From positions 99,442 through 163,441 of the forward strand of contig WTFX01000015.1 in the NCBI GenBank assembly GCA_011523825.1: a DNA stretch of 64,000 nt, read 5' to 3'. Source of the stretch: Microthrixaceae bacterium (lineage in GTDB: Bacteria; Actinomycetota; Acidimicrobiia; Acidimicrobiales; Poriferisodalaceae). Made by a program: the position numbers and the translations under genes. The notes beneath the pieces were generated by a model. The model made no database searches, had not been told where the DNA came from, and saw nothing but the letters and a program-made list of their open reading frames with translations. Below, one piece after another: positions 7,769 to 15,622 of this stretch (the first letter of the stretch is position 1; every line of letters begins with the position of its first letter).

Positions 7769-8995
7769 ATGGCACCTCGCAGCGATCGCCGCCGCGACTC
7801 GTCTCGCCACGATGCATCCCGGCACGAATGGGTTGACACCCAAACGGACCTGGAAGCGCTGGTCGCCGATCTGCTGGCCGCTGATTGCGTGGCGGTGGAC
7901 ACCGAGTTCCACCGTGAGCGCAGCTACCGACCGCAGTTGGCTCTGGTGCAGGTTGCCTTCGACGAGCGGATCGCCCTCATCGATCCCACCGCCACCGACG
8001 TCTCGGTGCTTGGCGCTGTGCTGGCGGCCGATGTCCTGGTGGTCATGCACGCGTGCGCGCAGGACATCGAGGTGCTGTCCCAGGAGTGCGACGCCATTCC
8101 GTCGAGGCTTTTCGACACGCAGGTGGCCGCCGGCTTTCTGGGCATGAGCACACCGTCGCTGGAGGCGCTGACCGACCGCTTGCTCGGCGTACGGCTGGCC
8201 AAGGGCAACCGCCTGACCGACTGGTTCGAGCGGCCGCTGCGACCGGCCCAGCAGCGCTACGCGGCCGATGATGTGGCGTACTTGATCCCCCTGCTCGACG
8301 AGCTGCGCTCTCGCCTGACGGCGCGGGATCGCTGGCAGTGGGCGCTCGACGAGTGCGAGCAGTGGCGCCGACCTCCCGGGCCGCCACCAGATCCTGCCCA
8401 AGCGTGGACGCGCATCAAGGGAGCACGCCAGCTGCGCGGGTCCCAGCGAGCGGTGGCGTACCGGTTGGCTGCCTGGCGCGAACGAATGGCCAGCGAGCGT
8501 GACATCCCCGTGCGCTTCGTGCTGTCGGACATGGCGCTGCTGTCGATCGCTCAGCGCCGCCCCAGCAGCATCGATCAGCTCGGGGGCTTGCGGGGGGTGG
8601 ATGGCAGCCAGTTCCGCGGGGCGGCCGGCGATCGGATCATGGCCGAGGTGAAGCGCGGTCTCGACATGTCGCCGGGCGACATTCCGGCCAGTGCGTTGCC
8701 GGCGGGGCCGAACGTGGATGCGGCCCTGCAGCCGGCAGTCCCGCTCGTGGGCGCTTGGGTGGACGAGGTGGCACGCACTGAGGGCATTGATCGGAGCCTG
8801 TTGGCAACCCGTTCCGACATCGCCGCGCTGCTTGCGGGCGATCCGGCCTCGAGGCTGAGCTCGGGCTGGCGAGCCGAAGTGGTGGGCGATGGGATCAGAT
8901 CGCTGCTGGCTGGCGAGGCCGCACTTGCGTTCGATCCGTCGGCCGGACTGCTGCTCGAGTCGCGGCCTCGCAAAGTGCCTGAGGGATGCGAATGA
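7769..8995 (+). CDS. rnd: Ribonuclease D-like 3'-5' exonuclease with HRDC domain
   Basis: A 408-residue DEDD-family exonuclease acting on structured RNA 3' ends, such as tRNA precursors. The first pair of acidic residues is in VAVDTEFHRE (D44, E46), the second Asp is in HACAQDIEVL, and the last motif YAADDVAYL gives the DEDDy Tyr and Asp. The C-terminal half (about 215-380) is helical and HRDC-like. It begins 5 bp after mobA, so it belongs to that operon. Length and motif order match RNase D of Actinobacteria. Confidence 0.9.
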   Translation: MAPRSDRRRDSSRHDASRHEWVDTQTDLEALVADLLAADCVAVDTEFHRERSYRPQLALVQVAFDERIALIDPTATDVSVLGAVLAADVLVVMHACAQDIEVLSQECDAIPSRLFDTQVAAGFLGMSTPSLEALTDRLLGVRLAKGNRLTDWFERPLRPAQQRYAADDVAYLIPLLDELRSRLTARDRWQWALDECEQWRRPPGPPPDPAQAWTRIKGARQLRGSQRAVAYRLAAWRERMASERDIPVRFVLSDMALLSIAQRRPSSIDQLGGLRGVDGSQFRGAAGDRIMAEVKRGLDMSPGDIPASALPAGPNVDAALQPAVPLVGAWVDEVARTEGIDRSLLATRSDIAALLAGDPASRLSSGWRAEVVGDGIRSLLAGEAALAFDPSAGLLLESRPRKVPEGCE

Positions 8996-9098
8996 CACGC
9001 AGCCCAATGACACGCAGCATTGCGCCTCAAACGGTAGGGTGACAGGGCACTTCGTAGAACACAGATGCCCCATCCGCCGCGGAGAGGGGCATATCCGG

Positions 9099-9419
9099 AT
9101 GCAGGCAAGCGAGGCCTCGCAGTCGAGCACGAGGAGCCAGCCGGTGAAGAAGGGTCGACATCGCCGCTATGAGGAGGCCCGCAAATTTCAGCGGGCCACG
9201 GCGGAGCGTTTCACCATCGAGGACTACGACTTCGACAACTCCGACCGCTTCGGGGTGGAATTCGATGACGAGGAATCGGCGCCCGATGACCAGTACGGCC
9301 ATCTGGCCGACAAGTACGACGATTATTCGGATCTCGAGGCCAAGTACGCCGACTTCGATTCCGACGCCGACCCTGAGTCAGACGCCAACACTGGAGCGCC
9401 CCAGCGCGAGAGCGCCTGA
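9099..9419 (+). CDS. Small hypothetical protein with acidic tail
   Basis: A 106-residue protein with no recognised family. It has a basic N-terminal third (KKGRHRRYEEARKFQR) followed by a strongly acidic, Asp- and Tyr-rich region (residues about 40-95). That charge split suggests a nucleic-acid- or protein-binding, partly disordered protein, but this is inference. ATG at 9099 is chosen because a purine-rich GGAGAGGGG lies nine bases upstream; a GTG further in would remove only the Ser-rich leader. It is 103 bp after rnd, and its stop abuts the stop of the convergent gene with no gap. Confidence 0.55.
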   Translation: MQASEASQSSTRSQPVKKGRHRRYEEARKFQRATAERFTIEDYDFDNSDRFGVEFDDEESAPDDQYGHLADKYDDYSDLEAKYADFDSDADPESDANTGAPQRESA

Positions 9420-10187
9420 CTAGCAGCTAGGGCGGCGGACTGCTGGGTGGGGGAGCAGTTGGCTTGAGGCGACGCGCCCGTCGAGTTGGGTGTGCAGTTC
9501 GGCATAGACAGCTGGTCCACAGATTGCAGTCAGCTCGTCGCGGAGTGCCCTGAATACGGGCTGAGTGCCGATGTGGGCGATCTCGGCAGACGTACACCAC
9601 CAGGCGACGTCGGTATCGGGGCCGCCCCAGTCGCGCAGTTCCCATTCCCGCACCATCGTGTAGACGTGGCCGGTGACGGTCTCGTGATCCTCGCGGCGCA
9701 GCGGCGCCTGCCAGCAGATCTCAGGCTTGGTGTCCATCGGCCGCCGGCCGGTGCGCTCAGCCAGCAGGTGAAATGCGCAGCCGGCGCCTGCGGGGTGGTC
9801 GGCCCGGTTTGCGAACACGCACGCACCATCGACGACCTGGGTGCGCCACCAGCCCTCGCCGTCCTGGGCGAGTGCTTCGTCGGGGTCGCAACGGTGCTGC
9901 CAGATCTCGGCGTCCAATTCGGCGATCATCTCCCGGACATGTGCGAGATCGTCGTGGCCGTTGAGGTAGGCGCCGTGGCTGCAGCAGCCTAGGGCCAGCT
10001 CGGGGGCCGGAATATCGTCAATTCCCGGGCAGCCGGCCCCGTAGATGCAAGTCCAGGCGCTGGCGAGGAAGGTCACATCGAACAGCCAGGTGCGGTGTTC
10101 GAGCGGATCCTCCAGCGACAGCCACTCCCGGGTGTTGTCGCCGAGGCCCTTGCCATCGAAGTCCACCGCATCGATATCAGAAGCCAT
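9420..10187 (-). CDS. Conserved Cys-rich hypothetical protein (YkgJ/DUF3109-like)
   Basis: A 255-residue protein with a set of Cys that looks like metal ligands: W-T-C with GAGCPG, LGCCSHG, HRC, GACVFAN, GAGCAFH and PEICWQ. The pattern resembles zinc/iron-chelating YkgJ- or DUF3109-type proteins, though I recognise the layout rather than a firm family. No membrane segment or signal peptide. The ATG at 10187 is the first plausible start downstream of the region shared with the divergent glcD gene (29 bp between starts). Function unknown. Confidence 0.6.
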   Translation of the reverse strand: MASDIDAVDFDGKGLGDNTREWLSLEDPLEHRTWLFDVTFLASAWTCIYGAGCPGIDDIPAPELALGCCSHGAYLNGHDDLAHVREMIAELDAEIWQHRCDPDEALAQDGEGWWRTQVVDGACVFANRADHPAGAGCAFHLLAERTGRRPMDTKPEICWQAPLRREDHETVTGHVYTMVREWELRDWGGPDTDVAWWCTSAEIAHIGTQPVFRALRDELTAICGPAVYAELHTQLDGRVASSQLLPHPAVRRPSC

Positions 10188-10216
10188 CCGCGCTGAGCCT
10201 ACGGTACGGTCGGGGC

Positions 10217-11662
10217 GTGGCTTCTGAGGACGACTCGGCCGATGCTGCCCTGCTTGCCGGCCTGCGCGGGGTGCTCGGCGAACGGGCCCGCGACAACGAC
10301 TTCGAACGTGGCCTGTACAGCCGGGATGGCTCGATCGAAGGCAGCCCGCCGGCCATCGTGTGCTTGCCCGAGACTGCCGTCGAAGTCGCCGAGATCGTGC
10401 GTATCTGCCGGCGCCATGGCCGGCCGTTCCTGGCCCGCGGCTCAGGGACCGGCTTGGCCGGGGGTGCCGTGCCTGTCGGCAGGCCGGTGGTGGTTGCCAC
10501 AGCCAAGATGGACCGCATCGTCGAGGTCGACACCGGCAACCGGGTGGCGTGGGTTGAACCCGGCGTGCTGAACCTGGACCTGTCGCGAGCACTCACGCCG
10601 CTGGGCTTCCACTTCGCCCCAGATCCCTCGAGTCAGCAGGTGTGCTCGATCGGCGGGAACATCGCCAACAACTCCGGCGGTCCGCACTGCCTGGCATATG
10701 GCGTCACGACGGCGCACATCGCAGCGCTCGAGGTAGTGCTTCCCTCCGGCGAGACCACCACCTTGGGCGGTGTGGAGGCCGAACCGGCCGGGCTCGACCT
10801 GCGAGGGCTGTTTGTGGGCTCTGAGGGCACGATGGGCATCGCCACCAAGGCCGCAGTACGCCTCACCCCGAATGCACCGTCGGTGCGCACGCTGCTGCTC
10901 GACTTCGACGACGTCAGCGAGGGTTCGGCGGCGGTCAGCGCCATCATCGCCGCCGGGCTGGTGCCCTCTGCGCTGGAGATGATGGACCAGCGCGCCATCG
11001 AGATCGTGGAGGCGTTCGCCCACGCCGGCTACCCGACCGAGGCCGCTGCGGTGCTGCTGGTGGAGCTGGACGGCTTGCCGGGCGGGGTGGAGGCGGGCGT
11101 GGAGATCGTGCGCGAGGTGGCGCTGAAGCACCATGTCGGCCATGTGCGTGTTGCCGCTGACGACGAGGAGCGAGCGCTGCTGTGGAAGGGCCGCAAGAAC
11201 GCCTTCGGAGCGGTGGCGCGGATCAAGCCCGACTACTACCTGCACGACACTGTGGTGCCGAGGTCACGGCTCACCGAGGTGCTCGAGCAGGTGTATCGGA
11301 TCGCCGATGCCTACGACCTGATCGCGGTGAACGTGTTCCACGCCGGTGACGGGAACCTGCACCCGATCTTGGCTTTCGACCGGCGCGAGCCCGGCGTGGA
11401 CGAGCGGGTGAAAGCCGCCGGCCGCGACATTGTTGCGGCCTCCATCGAGGCCGGCGGGGTGCTCAGCGGCGAGCACGGCATCGGTCTGGAGAAGCGCGAC
11501 TACATGGGGATGCTGTTCAGCGCCCACGACATGTACACCCAGGACGTGGTGCGCGAGGCGTTCGATCCCGATGGATTCGCCAACCCGCTCAAGGTGATCC
11601 CGACGGGTTCGCGTTGCAGCGATTCATTCCACCAGCACGTGCCCGAAGGCGCCTGGGTGTGA
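10217..11662 (+). CDS. glcD: Glycolate oxidase subunit GlcD (FAD-linked)
   Basis: A 481-residue FAD-binding subunit of glycolate/D-lactate oxidase, converting glycolate to glyoxylate with electrons passed to the FeS subunit. PCMH-domain motifs are ARGSGTGLAGG (about residue 78), GGNIANNSGG (about 154) and VGSEGTMG (about 206). C-terminal signatures are NVFHAGDGNLHP and SGEHGIGLEK. GTG at 10217 is the start; the gene is divergent from the Cys-rich protein. The stop overlaps the glcE start (GTGA), the first of two such couplings in glcDEF. D-lactate as substrate cannot be excluded. Confidence 0.9.
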   Translation: MASEDDSADAALLAGLRGVLGERARDNDFERGLYSRDGSIEGSPPAIVCLPETAVEVAEIVRICRRHGRPFLARGSGTGLAGGAVPVGRPVVVATAKMDRIVEVDTGNRVAWVEPGVLNLDLSRALTPLGFHFAPDPSSQQVCSIGGNIANNSGGPHCLAYGVTTAHIAALEVVLPSGETTTLGGVEAEPAGLDLRGLFVGSEGTMGIATKAAVRLTPNAPSVRTLLLDFDDVSEGSAAVSAIIAAGLVPSALEMMDQRAIEIVEAFAHAGYPTEAAAVLLVELDGLPGGVEAGVEIVREVALKHHVGHVRVAADDEERALLWKGRKNAFGAVARIKPDYYLHDTVVPRSRLTEVLEQVYRIADAYDLIAVNVFHAGDGNLHPILAFDRREPGVDERVKAAGRDIVAASIEAGGVLSGEHGIGLEKRDYMGMLFSAHDMYTQDVVREAFDPDGFANPLKVIPTGSRCSDSFHQHVPEGAWV

Positions 11663-12651
11663 GTTCACAGCCGAGCAGCGCCGGCGCGACGCCGGCAGCG
11701 GGAGCGAGCACCGGACCGACCGAAGCGGGGCCCAGCCTGGCGGCGAACATCGCTGCGGAGGTGACCGCATTTGCTCGCGAGGTCGGCGGCGACGATCCGG
11801 TCACGGTGGTGGGCGCCCGAACGCATTGGGATGTCGGCGGCGCTGCGCTTGCGGGGACGCGCGAGATCCGCGCACCTGCGGGCGTGTGGGAACACGAGCC
11901 GTCGGAGATGACGGTTCGCTGCGGTGCCGGCACGACGGTGGCCGAGCTGGCGGCACATCTCGCTCGGACCGGCCAGATGGTGCCGCTCGACCCGGTCGAC
12001 GACGCGGCGACCGTGGGTGGGTTGCTGGCGTGCGGCTTCAGCGGGCACCGGCGACTTCGCTACGGGCACGTGCGCGATCTCGTACTGCAGACACGCCACG
12101 TCGACGCCACAGGCAAGATCGTCACTGCGGGTGGCCCCACGGTCAAGAACGTTTCCGGTTACGACCTGCCCCGCCTGCTGGTGGGCTCGCTGGGAACCTT
12201 GGGCTTCCTGGCCGAGGTGATCCTGCGGACCCTGCCGATACCGTCCGCTGCACAGTGGCTGGCAGGCGACGGCGACCCGTTCGAGGCGTTCGACCTGCTG
12301 TACCGGCCGAGCAGCGTCCTGTGGAACGGTGCGCACGCCTGGATCCTGCTGGAGGGCGACCCGGCCGACGTCGCGGCAGAGGCGAACAAGCTGGAGCCGG
12401 CGGGATTCGCTGCGTGCGACGGTCCGCCGCCGATCCCGAGTGCGGGGCGCGAGTCGATGCGGCCTTCGGAACTGCGAGCGCTGGCCGGCACGCCCGGCGG
12501 GTGGATTGCGGAGGTCGGAGTCGGCTTGGTGCATCGGGTCGCACCAGTGCAGGCGGCACAGGTCTCGCCGGCGAATGCCGCGCTGATGTCCCAGCTGAAG
12601 CAACGGCTGGATCCGAGCCATCGGCTCAACCCCGGCCGGAGGGTCTGGTGA
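11659..12651 (+). CDS. glcE: Glycolate oxidase subunit GlcE (FAD-binding)
   Basis: A 330-residue second flavin-type subunit of glycolate oxidase. It has the FAD-binding half only: GAGTTVAELAAHL, DDAATVGGLLACG, RYGHVRDLVL and GPTVKNVSGYDLPRLLVGS are all typical of GlcE. The C-terminus (RLDPSHRLNPGR) is also characteristic. The N-terminal 30 residues are Ala/Ser/Gly-rich and poorly conserved. GTG at 11659 overlaps the glcD stop by four bases; the stop likewise overlaps glcF. Stoichiometric production of D, E and F is therefore expected. Confidence 0.9.
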   Translation: MSSQPSSAGATPAAGASTGPTEAGPSLAANIAAEVTAFAREVGGDDPVTVVGARTHWDVGGAALAGTREIRAPAGVWEHEPSEMTVRCGAGTTVAELAAHLARTGQMVPLDPVDDAATVGGLLACGFSGHRRLRYGHVRDLVLQTRHVDATGKIVTAGGPTVKNVSGYDLPRLLVGSLGTLGFLAEVILRTLPIPSAAQWLAGDGDPFEAFDLLYRPSSVLWNGAHAWILLEGDPADVAAEANKLEPAGFAACDGPPPIPSAGRESMRPSELRALAGTPGGWIAEVGVGLVHRVAPVQAAQVSPANAALMSQLKQRLDPSHRLNPGRRVW

Positions 12652-13931
12652 GCCCCATGGGCGAACAAGGGGGCACAGTGAGCACGTTTCCGCTGCAGCT
12701 CGATATCGACGGCGACACGCTTGCGTCCTGCGTTGCCTGTGGCATGTGCCTGCCGCACTGCCCGACCTACCGGGTGACCGGTGAGGAATCGGCATCGCCG
12801 CGCGGCCGTATCGCGCTGATGCGCGATGTTGCCGAGCGAGGCGAGGCCGACGCTGCGTTCGTGGAGTTCATGGACGCCTGCATTCAGTGCCGTGGATGCG
12901 AGACGGCCTGCCCAGCCGGCGTCCGCTACGGCCACATGATGGAGATCACCCGCGAGGCGCTGGCAGCGCAGACTCGCTACCAGCCCAGGCTGCGGCGGCT
13001 CGCCTACCGCGTACTGGGCATGCCCCGGCTGCTCGGCTTCGGGTCTCGCTTGCTGGGGCTGTCACAACGGCTCGGCCTGATGCGCGTCTTGAGTCTGCTG
13101 GGTCGCGTGCGGCCGTTTCGCCAGCTCGATGCCATGACGGCCTCGCTGCCGCGAGTGCCAGTGCGCCAGGCACCGCTCACTGCCAGCGGCGACGATGTCT
13201 GGCTGTTCACCGGATGCGTCATGGACGCATGGATGCGTGACACCCACCGGGCAGTGCAATCCGTGATCGAGGCAACTGGGGCTGGCGTGGCTCTGCCTCC
13301 CGCAGGAGCCGCCTGCTGCGGCTCGCTGCACCTTCACGCTGGTTTGGCCTCCGACACCCGGCGACTGGCGCGCAAGGTGATGGCGGCGCTGCCCGGCGAC
13401 ACTCCGATCCTGATCGACTCGGCCGGCTGCGGCGCCACGATGAAGGAATACGGCCACCTGCTGGGCACCGAGGAGGCCCGCCGCTTCGCAGCACGCGTGC
13501 AGGACGTGCACGAGTGGCTTGCCGCGAGGGTCGACGAGTTGCCGGCGAACGACGCGGTTGCCCCTGATGCCGGCGGCCCGGGTGCGGGCAGCGGGGCACA
13601 ACGCCCGCGGATCGCGGTGCAAGATCCGTGCCACCTGCGCCACGTGCAGCAGGCGCACCTGCCGGTGCGAACGGTGCTGAGCCGATTCTTCGACGTTGTC
13701 GAGCTGGATGACGACGGCTTGTGCTGCGGTGCCGGCGGCGCCTATTCCCAGCAGCACCCCGATGTTGCGGCAGCCGTGCGGGAGCGCAAGGTGGCCGCCA
13801 TCGAGCGCACCGGCACGAGCGTCGTGGCCAGTGCAAACCCTGGATGCACCTTGCACCTGCGAGCAGTGGGCCTCGATGTCCGTCACCCGCTGGAGATCGT
13901 GGCCGAGCACCTGAAGGGCGCCGGGGACTGA
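12648..13931 (+). CDS. glcF: Glycolate oxidase iron-sulfur subunit GlcF
   Basis: A 427-residue electron-transfer subunit. Two [4Fe-4S] ferredoxin motifs are present: CVACGMCLPHC (Cys 28, 31, 34, 38) and CIQCRGCETAC (Cys 78, 81, 84, 88). Two CCG domains follow, with GAACCGSLH and later LCCGAGGAY near the end. It takes electrons from GlcD/E and passes them to quinone at the membrane face. The start is GTG at 12648, overlapping the glcE stop; ATG at 12657 or GTG at 12678 are alternatives that do not affect the motifs. Confidence 0.9.
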   Translation: MSPMGEQGGTVSTFPLQLDIDGDTLASCVACGMCLPHCPTYRVTGEESASPRGRIALMRDVAERGEADAAFVEFMDACIQCRGCETACPAGVRYGHMMEITREALAAQTRYQPRLRRLAYRVLGMPRLLGFGSRLLGLSQRLGLMRVLSLLGRVRPFRQLDAMTASLPRVPVRQAPLTASGDDVWLFTGCVMDAWMRDTHRAVQSVIEATGAGVALPPAGAACCGSLHLHAGLASDTRRLARKVMAALPGDTPILIDSAGCGATMKEYGHLLGTEEARRFAARVQDVHEWLAARVDELPANDAVAPDAGGPGAGSGAQRPRIAVQDPCHLRHVQQAHLPVRTVLSRFFDVVELDDDGLCCGAGGAYSQQHPDVAAAVRERKVAAIERTGTSVVASANPGCTLHLRAVGLDVRHPLEIVAEHLKGAGD

Positions 13932-13935
13932 CGCC

Positions 13936-14157
13936 ATGCACGACGAGATCACCGAATTGGCCGATCGGCTCGACGACACGGCCGAGCGGCTGGCCGAGCT
14001 GAGCATCGAGCTGCTGCAGGGGGCCCTTGCCGATGCAGACACGAGTGGCGAGCGATCCCGGCTCGAGCGCAGCGTGACCCGTGCCCGCAGGGCCACGATC
14101 AAGGCCGCATCGATCCTGCGGGAGTCCGTGGGCCCGTCAGAGCTGTTCGACGACTAG
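13936..14157 (+). CDS. Small helical hypothetical protein
   Basis: A 73-residue, strongly charged protein predicted to be all-helical with heptad-like spacing (repeated LADRLDDTAERLAEL-type segments), so possibly a coiled-coil dimer. It lies four bases after glcF and is likely the last gene of the glc operon. No family recognised. The coding call rests on its position, the ATG start and amphipathic pattern. Confidence 0.5.
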   Translation: MHDEITELADRLDDTAERLAELSIELLQGALADADTSGERSRLERSVTRARRATIKAASILRESVGPSELFDD

Positions 14158-14190
14158 AGGCTCACGAGCGGCCCCGACCGGGCTCGCCGC

Positions 14191-14802
14191 TCAGTAGCCA
14201 GCCGAGATCCGGTACAGCTCGCCGATGAGGTCGTCGTACTGCCCGATGGCCAGGGCCACGGCGTACGCCGCGCCGACAGCGGCGCCGGCAATGGCGAACG
14301 GCAGCCGGTCCAGCATCCGGCCCACCCCGGGTACCGCGTAGGGAGCGATGGCGATGAGCAGCAGCGGCAACAGGACACCGACCATGTACACCGCCATGAG
14401 TGCGAGCGTGCGCGGTCCGGCGGTGGAGGCGTCGTTGAGGATGTCGCCGAGGCGGTCGCCGACGCAGGGTCGCCACAGCCATCCGGCCAGCGCTCCGCCA
14501 ACGAGTCCCGCGCCAGTGGCGAGCGGCGATGAGTGGCCAGGCGCCCGCCACGCCGCCACATAGGTGCCGGCGGCGACAATGCCGGCGATCACCACGGCTG
14601 CGCCTCGTGCCGCGACCCACCAGTGACCGGCTGCCTGCGCCCAGGCCAGGAACGCTGCAGCCGCGGTGTAGTACAGCGCCACCGTCAGCCGCGCCCGGCG
14701 AGCCACCAGCACCAGCGCCAGCCCCGGCACCAGGGCCGTGAGTGTGCAGGCCCACGTGATCACCCTGATGCCCTCGGTGAGGGTGTCGATGAGGGTGCCC
14801 AC
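14191..14802 (-). CDS. CcdA/DsbD-like membrane protein
   Basis: A 203-residue protein with about six hydrophobic segments. The central WRPCVGDRLGDILND followed by YMVGVLLPLLLIA strongly resembles the second half of CcdA (W-T-P-C-V-G-P-x-L-G), which moves reductant across the membrane to extracytoplasmic thioredoxins. The first-half motif, usually S-P-C-x-x-P in TM1, is degenerate here: only WACTLTALVPG. It follows the TlpA-like gene by 17 bp, the pairing fused in mycobacterial DipZ. GTG at 14802 is the start used; a CTG slightly upstream is possible. Function inferred from the PCVG motif and neighbour. Confidence 0.6.
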   Translation of the reverse strand: MGTLIDTLTEGIRVITWACTLTALVPGLALVLVARRARLTVALYYTAAAAFLAWAQAAGHWWVAARGAAVVIAGIVAAGTYVAAWRAPGHSSPLATGAGLVGGALAGWLWRPCVGDRLGDILNDASTAGPRTLALMAVYMVGVLLPLLLIAIAPYAVPGVGRMLDRLPFAIAGAAVGAAYAVALAIGQYDDLIGELYRISAGY

Positions 14803-14819
14803 GGCCGCCGGCTCGCCGA

Positions 14820-15542
14820 TCAGGCCTCGGCGAGGAGTCGCTCGACGGTTGCGTAGAGCTCCCGGTAGGTGTGCGCGCCGTCGCCCCGGCGATCGAAGCG
14901 GATCTGGTTGTCGCTGTCGATGATGTAGACGCGGGGCCAGTAGCCGGTGGGGCCTTCCTGCCAGACATGGAAGTTGTACTTGGTTGTGTCGAGAGCGATC
15001 GGCCAGACCACGCCGAGCTCGGCCGCAGCCTTGATGATGTTGTCGACATTGGCCTCGTACCCGAACTCAGGAGAGTGGACCCCCACCACCTCCACGCCTC
15101 GATCCCGGAAGTCGGCATGCAGCTGGCCCAGCGCGTCGAGGGTCTTCTTGCAGTTCCTGCAGCCGAATGTCCAGAACTGCACCACCGTGATCTCGTTGTC
15201 GGCCCGGATCTCCTCAAGCGACATCGCCTCGGTGTTCAGCCAGCCGTCGAGCTTGCTGAGGGTGAATGCGGTCCCCAGCACCGGGATGGGCTCGAGCGCC
15301 TCACTCGTCGTGGTCGTCGGTGCCGGAGCAGCCGTCGTTGCTGTTGCACGCGGGGCCGCCTCCACCGCCGCAGTCGTCGCGAGCGCGTCGCCCGGCTCGG
15401 CCTGCGTGGCAGCGGTCGGCGTGCTTGCGGTCTCTGTGATGCCCGGCTCATCGTCAGGACCGCTGACAGCCGTCCAGACGATGAGCGCGACACCCACGAG
15501 CAGGACACCAGCTGCGACAGAGCGCGAGAGCGATGACTTCAT
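14820..15542 (-). CDS. Membrane-anchored TlpA/DipZ-like thioredoxin
   Basis: A 240-residue extracytoplasmic thioredoxin. An N-terminal signal anchor spans residues 8-26, followed by a low-complexity Thr/Ala/Pro linker (about 30-85) and a thioredoxin fold with active site FWTFGCRNC (Cys128 and Cys131). The FWT-x-x-C-x-N-C form is that of redoxins like DipZ and TlpA, which reduce disulfides or support cytochrome c maturation outside the cell. ATG at 15542 gives a normal anchor; an upstream start adds nine residues. The CcdA-like gene directly downstream would be its electron donor. Confidence 0.85.
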   Translation of the reverse strand: MKSSLSRSVAAGVLLVGVALIVWTAVSGPDDEPGITETASTPTAATQAEPGDALATTAAVEAAPRATATTAAPAPTTTTSEALEPIPVLGTAFTLSKLDGWLNTEAMSLEEIRADNEITVVQFWTFGCRNCKKTLDALGQLHADFRDRGVEVVGVHSPEFGYEANVDNIIKAAAELGVVWPIALDTTKYNFHVWQEGPTGYWPRVYIIDSDNQIRFDRRGDGAHTYRELYATVERLLAEA

Positions 15543-15571
15543 CTGAGGCGCAGCGTACGCCCCACCCATTT

Positions 15572-15622
15572 GTCGCTAGACGCGACTGCTGTGTCCGATG
15601 CGCAGTCGCTAGACGCGACTGC
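15572..15622. repeat. 18-bp direct repeat at the fbiC 3' end
   Basis: GTCGCTAGACGCGACTGC occurs exactly at 15572-15589 and 15605-15622, period 33 bp. The second copy contains the fbiC stop codon. Each copy also holds a small dyad, GTCGC-TAGAC-GCGAC. It looks like a short tandem duplication of the fbiC terminus. Confidence 0.75.
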
